Origin: Plasmodium brasilianum
Lineage: Eukaryota > Apicomplexa > Aconoidasida > Haemosporida > Plasmodiidae
Assembly: GCF_023973825.1 (NCBI RefSeq)
Contig: NC_090120.1
Span: 2,272,501-2,336,500 of the forward strand
Reading direction: 5' to 3'
DNA length: 64,000 bases
The translations under genes were made by a program, and so were the position numbers. The notes beneath the pieces are model-generated. The model saw only the letters and a list, made by a program, of their open reading frames with translations, had not been told where the DNA came from and made no database searches. Of the stretch, positions 40,344 to 52,215 are shown piece after piece. Position 1 is the stretch's first letter. Each line of letters opens with the position of its first letter.

Positions 40344-40644
40344 ATGATATTCGTTGTGCTCTTAAATGTAAAGGAGTACGCATGAAGAAATTTTAGTGAA
40401 AAAGAAAATAGATAATGAACAGCATTAACAACATTTACATGGTAAGTAGAACAATATTAATTTCATGAACGATGAACTTAATTTTTTGTAGATTATATGT
40501 ATCTCAATAAGGATGACTTATTCTTCGTAAAATAAAGTTAATCTACAAACGAGGAGAATTGAGAAGAGGAAAAAAGAACAAATGAGAGACCACGCAAAAG
40601 TAATACAAAAACAAATGGAAATGGGAATCATAAAAAAAAAATAA
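40344..40644 (+). pseudogene. Decayed small two-exon gene, copy III (best splice signals)
   Basis: The first part starts at ATG 40344 (MIFVVLLNVKEYA) and meets a TGA. A textbook donor ATG|GTAAGT lies at 40441-40447 and an acceptor TTTTTTGTAG ends at 40491. The second part carries one stop early and then an open, highly basic run of over 30 codons (TRRIEKRKKEQMRDHAKV..., ending GIIKKK) to TAA 40642-40644. Its ending matches copies I and II. Intact splice signals with broken frames suggest decay began after the block was duplicated. No family recognised. Confidence 0.4.
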
Positions 40645-43600
40645 AATAATTTAATGCATAATTAAGCATGAAAACAAATATGTATATGTAATATATATTT
40701 AAAATCTTTTTTTTTTTTTACATTGTTTTCATTAATGTGTGATCAGTTAGAAAGATATTATTCCAAAAGAGGAAGATGGATATATATATATATATATTGT
40801 TAGTGGAAGAAAAACATGAAAAAAAAGAATAAACAGATGGATGTGTAGCAGTTTACAACATTCTTTTATTTCATTTTTTCTTGTTCTAGTGCGTGTTCTA
40901 AGAAAAAAAATAGAGAAAATAAATCTATAATTATGTAATCCATTAGGATTTCGGCTTATAAAAAATAAAATCTATATTGTTCGAAAGTTTTTTATGTATC
41001 GCTTATGCTGTTATATCATGTATATATGTGCGCGAATGCATATGTGTATATATATGCATGCTATCGTTAGGATTATGAGCCCTTTACTATTTTTCCTCAT
41101 AAGTACCTTAATAAATATCATAAAATATATATTTATTTTTATATATATTCTAATACTTTGAAATATTTGATCATATTTTTAAAGGTGATTATGAAAGTTT
41201 ATATTTTTGGACAGAATGTACACGATAAAATTAGAATAAATAAACGAAATAAAATGCATTTTATTTGACCTGCTATATCTTTTTCACCTTGCAATATCAT
41301 TTCAGCAGTTTCTTATTATGATAAAATTTTATACATATTTGTGAATATTATTTTTATGTTATTTTTCCCATAGAAGAATATATTTATGAGGAAGCTAATA
41401 CATACATAAATCATTTAAAACAAAATAAATTGAATTATATATTTATCGTTCGTTAGTAATTTCATATAGATAAACGAAATGATTCTAGGTTACAATTATG
41501 TGAATGAATGGGTGTATTAAAAGAATAGAATTATTTATGAGTGAATGATTATTTAGGCACATAACACGCAACTATATATGTATATTTTTTCTTTGTTTTT
41601 TATAAACGATCTTTCCTTGTGTTAGAACATTTACATTGACAAGTCTGATGTGAGTGCACATGCACTCATAAATATATACAAGCTTTTGCATATTAGTATT
41701 CTTCTTTATATGTATTTGCACACGTTACCACATTATGTGCCTACATTAAACATATGTATATGTAAAAGTTTATGTATATAGAATAGAATGAGGCAAATAA
41801 TAGAATTCTGATATATCAAAGGGAAAAATATTATCATGACTAAAGTTCATTAAAATGAATATTTCTCTTATGGATGTTAATACAGACAAATAATATGAGA
41901 AAATACATAGTGCACATGAATAGGGCGTATTTTATATTAATTAACTGCACAGTAAATTTATTTAGTAGAATGACATATTATATTATATCAAAAATAGAAA
42001 CGTTCACATTATTACCTATATTAAATATTCTTGGAGATAGTTTTAATTAGTACATTCATTGTAAGCATTAAGAAAGGAAACAAATGAACTCAAAATATGA
42101 AATTATGTAAAGTGAACAAATATAAAAGAGAAATGTAAATGTTAACAATTCATCCAAGTTCCATGGGATAATATTTTTAAGTATACATGGATATGCATGT
42201 GCGTAAGATAGATATATGCTTACATGTACATGCTTATAATGTTCATCACACATAAACAAGCACATAAGGATATATACATATTTAATAATTTAAAATTTGA
42301 AGAAACAATATGAATATGCAAATTTGCATATAAAGTATTATTTTATTTGGAAACTTAAAAAAAAAAGGTTAACTTTTTTGTAATTTTTTTTGTAAATATT
42401 ATATTAAATAAATGTATATGAATTTATTTATAATATGGAACTGATATATAAGTTTTAAAAAAATAAATTAATTATAAAAATTATGTGTCAGCAAAATATT
42501 AGAATAGAATGAAAAACACTTGTATAAAGCTCGTAATGGTCTTCATTTTAGAAATAGTTTTACCACATACATGGTTGCGTTAACATACTTCATTAGCCAT
42601 CATAGTAGTAATAGTATTGTATATAAGATGTGTATGTGTTATAGGAAGGATAATTGAGAAAATGTTAAACTATGAATAAATAGGAAAACTATAATTTCTC
42701 TGAAAATAATATATAACCCATATTAATTAATATTTTAACAGAACATTTAAATAAAAAAATTCATATTATTTATTCTAAAATTGAGAACATGTTAAATTAA
42801 AAGTAATATAATCTACTATTACAGAAGATTTATTTGCGAGAAATAATTATTACATATTAAATATGTCTACGATAATTTAGAAAATATTAAGATATTATTA
42901 TAAATATATCTATATGAATTAATAAATATACATATATAAAATAAATATATTTTTTTAATAATACTATTGCCTTATGTTGTATGCATTCATTTAGGAACTA
43001 ATTAAATACTTAAAAAAATATAAAAAATATTTATATTTAATTCTTATATTTTCCTGAGTACGTGTAATTAATTAATTTAAATTTACTTAAATATTTTTAA
43101 TAAATACGACATGAATAAGATAATATAAGAAAATAATAATTCTCTATTAATTACCAACTCTTTTAATTACAAGGAGTTTTAGAAAATAATGAACAAGCTG
43201 CAGGATACATATTTATATAATGTTTATCATTATATATTCTTTATATTAGATATTACTATTTATTAAAAAACACGGTCATGCTCTTTTATATAACTACATA
43301 TTTGTAAATTTGGACAAAGGATTATCAATATGAATGAATTATATAAAGATGTCCAATGAAAAATTATTTTAAATATATTTATATCAATATATATAAATAT
43401 ATATACTATATGAATATGAAGACATTAAATAAGAAAATAATTACCTTTATTTTGTGAAGTACAGTAGGATAATATGTATTATGTAGCATATTACAAAGTT
43501 AAGGATTTTACATAATTTTTTTCAACTACATATAAGCTCTAATTTACTATGTGATTAGAGGTAATATTTACTTATAATGTAATGAAAAATATATATATTA

Positions 43601-45367
43601 TTATCTCCTGTATAAAATTCTCTATATGAAAATTAATACATTAAGGATATTTTTAAATTGTATTATATGTTACTTTACAGGTATACTTTTCGTATTTCTT
43701 ATCTAAATTATCTTACTTTCTAAATTATTTTATATATAATTTTTGTTTCTATTATAATTTTTTAACTTTTAATTATCATAATTACTGAAACTGTTTTTTC
43801 TTATTACATTTACTTTTTTTTTCTTATTTTAAAACTAGACTTTCTGTAGAAGTTAAAAATTTATATTTTTTTTCAAAAAAATAAAAGAAAAAAAGAATAT
43901 ATATTTCGTGATACCTTAAATCTAATAAATTTCATTGTAGTAGTAAAAAACAACTTTTTTAAATTATATGTACATTTTGTATTCCTTTTACATTGATATT
44001 ATATGAATATCTATAAGCCTTGTATTGGATAGTAATATATGAAATATCAAAATTGCGTAAGTGAATTAAATATTAGAAAGGAATATTTTAATTATCGCAC
44101 AAATGTTCTACATTTCGTGGATATATGGTACTTGTTATATTATAATTGGTATTATGAAAAAAAAAAACTTGTTCTTTTTTATTTTTTACCATCCTATGAA
44201 TACTATTAAATGGTATTAAATCATATACTTTTTGTTATTTACTAATAATGTTTTAAATATATAACATTTACAAATAAGCTTATTATTTGGAATCTAAGCA
44301 AAATATTAATAATTATATGACTTATATTTGCTAATATATCTGTTATCACGGTATACTTTTTATAATAATTTTAAAATAAAATATTTGTACATAAAAAAAA
44401 AAATTTTATTTTGTATTTTTTCTGAATTTTTTTGACGAGAAAAGTTTACAATAGTTCAGTAACTATACTAATATATATAATGAACATTTATTAATAAAAT
44501 TAATTTTACGGATAATGTTTTATTTGACTTTACTTTTTGTGTAAATAACCTTATTCGATATATATACAAAATTATTTTCAAAATTATCTTTTTTTTTCCT
44601 TACATTGTATTTTTGTTTTATTTATTTAATTATTTACTTTTTTAAAAAATAAAATAAAATAGCTATACAATTAACTGTGCACTATTATCGCTAACCTGTG
44701 AATATGAATGAATTTTATACCTACATATACATATCATAAATTTATATAATTCTAACGGGAATGAAAAAAAAAAGTAATTTATTTTTGTAAAAACGCTTAC
44801 ATTTATCATTTTTATTTATTTATGTTCTTATTTCTTTAATGTGCTATAATGATAAAGCAGTAAATTTGCTTTATTTTTTTTTCTGCTTTACTTTATACAT
44901 ACATATATGCTTAAAATAAAATATTCATTATAAGTAATTAAATTTATCACATTATTAATAACAGTTTTTTATTTTCATTGGAGAATAACTTGATAAAACT
45001 TTAGGAAATTAGAATTTTTAAGAAAGAATACAATTTTCGACAAATGATGTATTATTATCGGAGCATAAGAAGAGTACAAATTACATAGGATTAAATTTAT
45101 GTTATTTGGAAATGGATAATATAATTTGAACATTAATGATGATAACATTTGAATCATATGCTAAAGGATATTCTTTACCGATTATTATAATACATTAGTA
45201 AAGACAAAAAAATAGACAAGAAATGGATATCTGTTTTATATAGGCCATATGAAGTGATAAATATATTATTTTTGAAAAATTGTTATATAAGGAATTTAGT
45301 ACTATATTTATAATACAGAAAATGTACCTTTACTACCCAGAAGAAAAGAAAAGGATATTTAGTATAA

Positions 45368-45597
45368 ATGAGTACCCTGTTATCAATTAAATTACAGGAA
45401 TATATTCTTTTATAGTACTTTTATTATCTTTGTTATAGTATATTCCATTAAGTAATTTTTTATATATATTTGTGACAGAAGTGTTAGAATTATTGATTAA
45501 TTCTGAGACGAGAGATATAACTGTATTATTGTTAGTGACTTTGTTAACTATTTTAATGGTTGTTTTTATATTCGTAAAATTCATAATAATCAGTTGA
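45368..45597 (+). pseudogene. Relic of the small two-helix membrane protein
   Basis: It starts ATGAGTACC like the ATGAGTAAT start at 19745 and keeps the helix-loop-helix order, but one net frameshift and an in-frame TAG in the first helix break it. From about 45450 the frame is open: FLYIFVTEVLELLINSETRD, then a hydrophobic helix and KFIIIS with TGA 45595-45597. It is paralogous to 19745-19972. Confidence 0.5.
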
Positions 45598-45600
45598 AGT

Positions 45601-47167
45601 AGTAAGAAATAGAATTAAAGTATAATTATAATATAGTATTTTCAGAAATATTATTTTTTATGTATTAAGTTATGTTTTAATTTATGCATAAAAACAAAAT
45701 TGTTCTGTAGTTATAAATTTTACCTTTTATAACCTATATAATATAAATATATATTTATCATTAAAAGTAAAAAATACATATTAAATAATATAAATAGTTC
45801 TCATGTCAGTGTATTTGATTTTGTTTTTTAATTGATACACTTGGGGTAATTTAAATCTTTGGATGAACATATATATATATGCATATAATATATTATTCCT
45901 TATTCGTAAAAATTTAAAGTCGACATTGTTGAATATTCACAATATTATGTGATTTATTGTAGAAATTGTATGTCTAAATCTTTAATATATATCGGTATTA
46001 TAAGACGTATGTGATCGTTTAATTTAATATGTGATATTATATTTAATATAACTCAACTCAGAGAAATAATTTATATTTTTAATTATTCTTTTCTTTTTTT
46101 TTTTTAAATTATAAGAGAACATTTATATGATTCTTTTAAAATATTTTTTTATATATTATTTTTAAGTTTACTATATTACCTTGTCCTTCGTTTAGTAATA
46201 ATATAACTATATGTTTTTATGTACTGATATGTACCTTTTCTTTAAAAGAAAATATAACAAAATATTTTTATAAAAGTTTTATTATGAGAATTATATGTTT
46301 CAAAACTTCCTTGATACATGAATATTTAAAAAAAATTTTTAGTTTCGTTTTTATTATGTAAGTATGAAATTATGAATACATGATAATATAATAGTACAAT
46401 AATGAATGAACTATTAATTGAACATTATTAATTTTAGAATTCATAAATTTATTTTTTTATATAAGATACCTAAAAATATCTTTTATTTTACATTTTATGT
46501 TAAGTAATTTTTGAATTCATTACTTTTTATTAAAAATATACTTAGTTATCCTTGAAACAATGTGTGGATAATAACAAATAACATTTATTTTTATCTTTAA
46601 AATAACAAAAGTACATTATTTTACCAAAATTATTTATATATTAATGCACTTTTTACAAATATTCTTTATACATTATTTATTATATTTATATTATATATAC
46701 ATTATATATATATATTTAATTAATAAAACAAAAAATAAAAATAAGTTTATAATTTTACAAAATTTTAATTTATAAGTAATAGCATAAATTTATATGGAAT
46801 TAAATTCTATAATCTTAATAAATGATATTACAAAAGCGAAAGTTTAATCTGTATTTAAATTGAAATATATACTTTTTTAGTATATTATATGGTTTGTTGT
46901 AAATGTGATTTTTTAAATATATTATAAGTCATAAATATTGAATAAATTTACGTAGTAACTAATTCCAAAACTACAGATAAAATAAGGAGTAATAAAAATT
47001 GTTTTTTTCTTCATATGTTATTACTCATATTAGACATGTATTATAATTAATATTATTTTTGTAATAACAAGTTTTTCCAAATTAAAATTTTTATAAGATT
47101 TGTATTATTCATAGGAATACATCGTTGAAAAGAGTAATAATTTTCCTAAAATGCAGATCATTGTATT
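45601..47167. other. A+T-rich spacer upstream of a type A gene
   Basis: No gene seen. It corresponds in position to 19976-21220. Confidence 0.4.
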
Positions 47168-47222
47168 ACTACATTCTCTACATTCTATACTTTCTACATA
47201 TTCAATTTTTCGAAATATTAAG
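47168..47222 (+). promoter_or_regulatory. Conserved upstream element of the family (copy 6)
   Basis: CATTCTCTACATTCTATAC, then TTTCTACAT; the core C at 47181 is 425 bases before the ATG; the tail is CGAAATATTAAGAAAT. Confidence 0.6.
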
Positions 47223-47605
47223 AAATCATATATATATTTTTTTATTTTTTATTGAAAAGAACTATAAAAAAATGATTTAATTGCATTATTAAAAAAATAA
47301 TTTATATTTTTTTAATACATAATAATGAATTTATTTTATATTATTTTAAATATACTTAATTCATTATAAATAATATTAAAATAATATTAAGATAAAATTT
47401 TATAGTTTATTTTAAAGTTATTTTTCTTTCACTCTGTTATAATAAAAAATATACATGTAATTTTTATAATGTTTTGCTGAAAAATAAAAAATAATAAAAA
47501 AGTAAACTAAATAAACAATAATAGAATCCCTTATTTTCAATTGGATACTATATTATTTTTTATTATATTCCTGCTTAGCATATTACACTATTGAATATAT
47601 ATATC

Positions 47606-48584
47606 ATGGAACAAAGAATTATGACACTATTATTTATTAAATTTATTACGTTTTTTCTATTATGTTGGATATGTCACTTTTACATTTATATGGTTAGATA
47701 ACATTATTTGGGGATATTTGTATTATTTGTATTTTTCGTGTTTTAATATTTCATTGCTGTTTTTTCTCCAATATATATTTTATTCTATAACTAATATTAA
47801 AATTTTTTTTTTTTAGATTATGGTTGACGAACATTTATTTAAGAGATACCATCATTGTAGAAAATTGTGCACAAGAACTGATCAATTACTAGAAAAATAT
47901 AAAGAGAAGAAGGATTCATATAATGTATGCATAAAAGAAGATATACCAATATATGGAATATACAAAAAAAAAGATAAATTTAATAATGACATGAAAGCTT
48001 CGGAAAAAAAGGAGGAATATTATGGAAATCCACTAAATATTTCAGGATGCCATAAATTATCTATGAAAAAAAAATGTTGTGTATTTGAAACACAAAAATG
48101 TTCTCCTTTGGAAAAGAAAATATTCAAAGAACTAGATTACATGGATTTTCTCAAAAATAACAGAACAATTAGCGATAAAGTTTACAGAAAAATAATATGT
48201 AAAAAATTAGCATTACGAATATCTTTACCATTATTATTGTTCTTATTTTTATCAATATCGTTGATTCTAGATTTGTGTGGAAGTTTTGGGTTTATAGAGG
48301 GGTTGTATAAGGTACTAGATTTTGTCTATGTGGAAAGAAACAAATGGGCAGATCCTTTTAGTAAAACGTTGTCTGTAGAGCCTTTTAAATCTTTTTGTGA
48401 ATTTACAAAAGTAACAAATGGTGTAAAAAAAAATTATTCAACAGTTATTATTACTTTTTTTGGTACTGTAATTTATTTTCTACCTTTCATTATATTAGGA
48501 GTTACAGTTATTTTATGGGTTGTTAACTATCATAAGAAAGTCAAAAAATATGAAAAATTTAAATTCAGGAGTAGATACAAATAA
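47606..48584 (+). CDS. Type A fam-l/fam-m family exported protein, export motif altered
   Basis: Exon 1 is 47606-47692 (29 codons, MEQRIMTLLFIKFITFFLLC...), with the start context GAATATATATATCATGGA. Its donor is the less usual GTTAGA. Exon 2 is 47817-48584 after a long T tract and TTTTAG. The 284-residue product reads TDQLLEKYKEKKDS where others have YRLLAKYKQDKDS, so the export-site arginine is glutamine. The rest is intact: FETQKCSPLEKKIFKELDY, NNRTISDKVYRKI, a first helix, a loop with many aromatic residues, a second helix, and KKVKKYEKFKFRSRYK, two to three residues longer than the usual tail. Doublet partner: the type B gene at 51315. Confidence 0.88.
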
Positions 48585-49437
48585 AAGTAGGTAATTTGTT
48601 TCTTACTATAATTAACTTTTAAATATAAACTATTACTTGTAGTGATATAATTGATATCTATATAACAGAATAAATTTTGTACTTCTACTTATATATACGT
48701 ATATGGCCTTTTTGATATACAACTGTAAAAAAATATATTCTCAGTTTTTTTGAGAATTGAATATTTTACCGTTTTTCAGTATGTCTTTTTAGCTATTAAG
48801 TATAATTAAGTATTATAGCTAAATATAGTTATATATACGTGAGAATTTCAATATACTCTTATCAAAAATATATATACGTAGGTTAATATTATCATGTAGA
48901 AGTATAATTCAAATAACGTTACTCTAGTCATGTACTAATATATATTTGTATTATAAAAAGTAAAATATTTCATTTTGCAACTTGTTCAAGTTTATAATTA
49001 ATATTTGTTGGCGCATTTAAAGAAAATTTGTTATTAGTTTTAAATTAAAAATGAATATTTTTTATTTTGTATATAATGTTAAGAAAAGATTGTATTTTGT
49101 TTCATTGGTATACAATTTTATTTATTTACTTCAAATATATTTAATATATATTTTACAAAAAATATTACATATGAATTATTTTATGAAATATAATAGTTGT
49201 AAAAATAAATCTAAAAAACCTTAGTTTATATTGCATCGTACATAAGTTATAAGAATATAATTAAATAATGTCCTTCATAAATAAGGATAACTTAGAACAG
49301 TTTACTATCTTTAGTATATTAATTATTTACAATTAAATAAAGAATTAAAAGAGTTCATGATTTTAATATTATTCTTAATTCTTGTGTTAACTAATTTTCA
49401 AATAATATATCAAACATATGTTGAAAATTTATAAATA

Positions 49438-49472
<35 letters not shown>

Positions 49473-50887
49473 TTTTATTATTTATTATAACCTTAAAGGA
49501 TTAAATAAATGAATTAAATATAATTATATATTAATATATATTATGTTGAATTTGTTTTCTTTTTAAAATTTGTTTCTTCTTAATAATGAAACTTAAAAAA
49601 TCCATTATATATCTATAAAAATAAATATTTCCATTAACATTTATGAAAATTAATTTATTTTTTTCTTATGTAACATAGTTATACGTATATAAATATTTAT
49701 AAAAATGTTCTATTCTTTTAGTTAATCTAAAAATATATTAAATAGAAAGTTAATATTATTTTATAGATGTATAAATGTAATAATCTTCTTTATTAACCTT
49801 TAGCAATATCATTATATTAACAGTAAGAATTACATAAATAATTAAAAATAAAAAAAAATATTATATTTTAATCGATCATTTATAAATATGTAACATTTAT
49901 TTTTATATATTAGATAATTTTTAATAAGCTGTATTTAAAATTTAACTCTATTTTTATGTACAATATTTAATTAAATATGTAATATGAATAAGGTTCCTCA
50001 TGTTCAATTTTACAAGTAAATTTCTTGATTAAATTTCATTAATTAAATATGATATTTTGTAGATTCAAATGAAAATTGTAATATAATATTAATATATATT
50101 TAAGTTATCATAAATGCATAGGATTAAGTATGTAATGTTTAAACGATGAACTAAACCATAATTATTTTTTTTGGTAAAAATATTATTAGGTCGTACATGA
50201 GAGGGGTAAGCTTATGTGAAAAATTGTGAATAATGATATTAAAAATATTTATAATAGGTATTTTAGTAAAAAGATTATGCTTATATATATTTGTATTAAA
50301 TATTTCTATAATTTGTTAAAATATTTTATTCAAATAAAATAATATGTACATATATAAATATATGAAGAAAATATATTTTTAAAATATGTTTTTTTCTTTA
50401 TTTTCCCTCTATATTAAAGTTTCATATAAATATATATAAAAATTAAAAACAGATAAAAAAATTTAAGTATATAAAGGTGAATATTTTTCCCATAGAAATA
50501 ATGATTTGAATAGAGCTTTACTAAATATTATAAGTACAAAAAATTATGCTATATAAATAAGGAATCATCCATTTATCTTTAAAATATATATTCCTTAATA
50601 TATCAAGTAGTAGCGTATCTATTCAATTTTTTAAATATATTATAGACTAAAAGGGGCCATGCGTTCTTAGTTATTACCTAAATCATATATAATGATTAAC
50701 ATAAAGAAAAATATTATTTCTTCAATACATTATTATTTTTATTATCTTGTCATAATAATATATATTTTTTGAGTAAAATGTGAGTTTCTTATACAATATA
50801 ACATATATATATTTAGTTTTATTAGTAAGATAACTTCTTTATAATTTATACTTATTGTATTATTATAAAAAAAGGTATATATTTATA
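48585..50887. other. 3' flank of the type A gene and 5' flank of the type B gene
   Basis: No gene seen. A (TA)n run lies at 49439-49470. The stretch 50055-50105, with GTAGATTCAAATGAAAATTG, is close to 13235-13290; KATATTTTATTCAAA-type sequence at 50320 recurs near 63515. These mark duplicated 3' flanks. Confidence 0.5.
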
Positions 50888-50940
50888 TGTTCTCTGTATT
50901 CTATATACTATATAAACTCAACATTAGGAAATATTGAGAA
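50888..50940 (+). promoter_or_regulatory. Conserved upstream element of the family (copy 7, type B gene)
   Basis: TTCTCTGTATTCTATATACT, with its core at 50896, lies 419 bases before the ATG; the tail is AGGAAATATT. Confidence 0.55.
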
Positions 50941-51314
50941 ATTTATTATTTTTTTTTTTTTTCCTATTTTATTGTTCAAAGAGTTATTGAAAAGAATACT
51001 TAATTGGTACATTAAATAATTAAATCATAAGTTGTGAATATTTATGAATTAATTCAAAATATTTTACTGTATGAAACATTTGTTATTTTTTTAAATAATA
51101 TTATTATAAACATTATATGATATACTTTTATATTTACTTTTTTTTGTATATGTTATAAACGTTCTTTTAGTTATAAACATTTTATTAGTTTTTTACGAAT
51201 ATATTATATCATCAAATTTTAAAAATATATGTATATCTGTTATAACTAAATGTATATTATATTATTATTAAGAGTTTCTATACTTACTATATTAAAATAT
51301 TAAGGATATATATC

Positions 51315-52215
51315 ATGGATCACAAAATTAAGTTATTTTTATTTATTGGAATTTCTTCGTTTATCTGTATAACATGGATATGTTATTTTAACCATAATGT
51401 GGTATGATAATATTATTGTAGGATATTTGATTTATTTGTATTATATGTTTTTTAAATTTTTATTAATTTTTCGTAGCATTAATTATTTAATCTTTTAAAT
51501 ACTAAATACGTTATTTATTGTTTTACTTTAGAATATTTTTAAAAGTATTATGGATGAGAACTCCAATAATGGTAGAAAATTTCATAGCGCCAGTTATCGA
51601 TCATTAGCAAGATGTAAACATTATTATGATTCAAATGACATATATTTAAAAGAAAACTTTCAAAATAAAGGAGCAAATATACGAAGGAATATATATAATA
51701 ATGAAAAAGAATCCAATGGAAAAAAGAAACAGTCAAGGAGATTTTCATTAAATAAGGCAGAATACTATACAGAAGTTTTCGATTATAATAATGGAATGTT
51801 TGATGGAAAGCATTTCCATTTTGAAAAAAAATGGATAAAAAAAAACGAATACGATCGTTTTATTGAGAAAAACAGGAGAATTCATGATATAGCTTTAAAA
51901 AAAATAAAATTTAGAAGTTACGGATTTGGAGTTGTTATATTTTTAATTTTCTTCATTTTGGGAGTAGGAATATCCATATCCTCAAGAGTAAAATATTTGG
52001 ATACATTATGGAATTCGATCAAAAATGAAGAATTTTGGAAAACTTTAGATTCAGCTTTAGAGAATTTAAATGGAATATTAGGAGGCTATACATATATAAT
52101 ATTTTTTTGCATACTTATGTTTATATTAGCCGTAATGGTTATTGTAGCGTTCTATAAAATCTTAAGAAATAATGAAAAATATAAAAAAATTAAGTTAATG
52201 ACTGAGTTAAATTAA
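51315..52215 (+). CDS. Type B fam-l/fam-m family exported protein, two exons
   Basis: Exon 1 is 51315-51401 (29 codons, MDHKIKLFLFIGISSFICIT..., ending NHNV before GTATGA) in the context AAGGATATATATCATGGA. Exon 2 is 51532-52215 after TTTTACTTTAG. The 256-residue product has YRSLARCKH with arginine at 52, then EYYTEVFDYNNGMFDGKHF-type sequence, HFEKKWIKKNEYD, RRIHDIALKKIKFRSYGFG, a first helix, a loop of about 45 residues, a second helix and YKILRNNEKYKKIKLMTELN. Compared with the type B protein at 32885 the central block is almost unchanged while the N-terminal third and the loop differ strongly. It ends the fourth doublet. Confidence 0.9.

Larger units (their letters stand above)
39780..45600 (+). 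repeat. Inter-doublet block, copy III (long)
   Basis: This copy is related to 14270-19975 along its length. It begins with a polypyrimidine-rich stretch (40000-40100), then the decayed two-exon gene, TTATTTACGATG-type gene remnants, GTTAAATTAAAAGTAATATAATCTA (42793), CGTGGATATATGGTAC (44117), and finally the relic of the small two-helix protein. Order and spacing agree with block I to within a few hundred bases. Limits are by eye. Confidence 0.6.
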
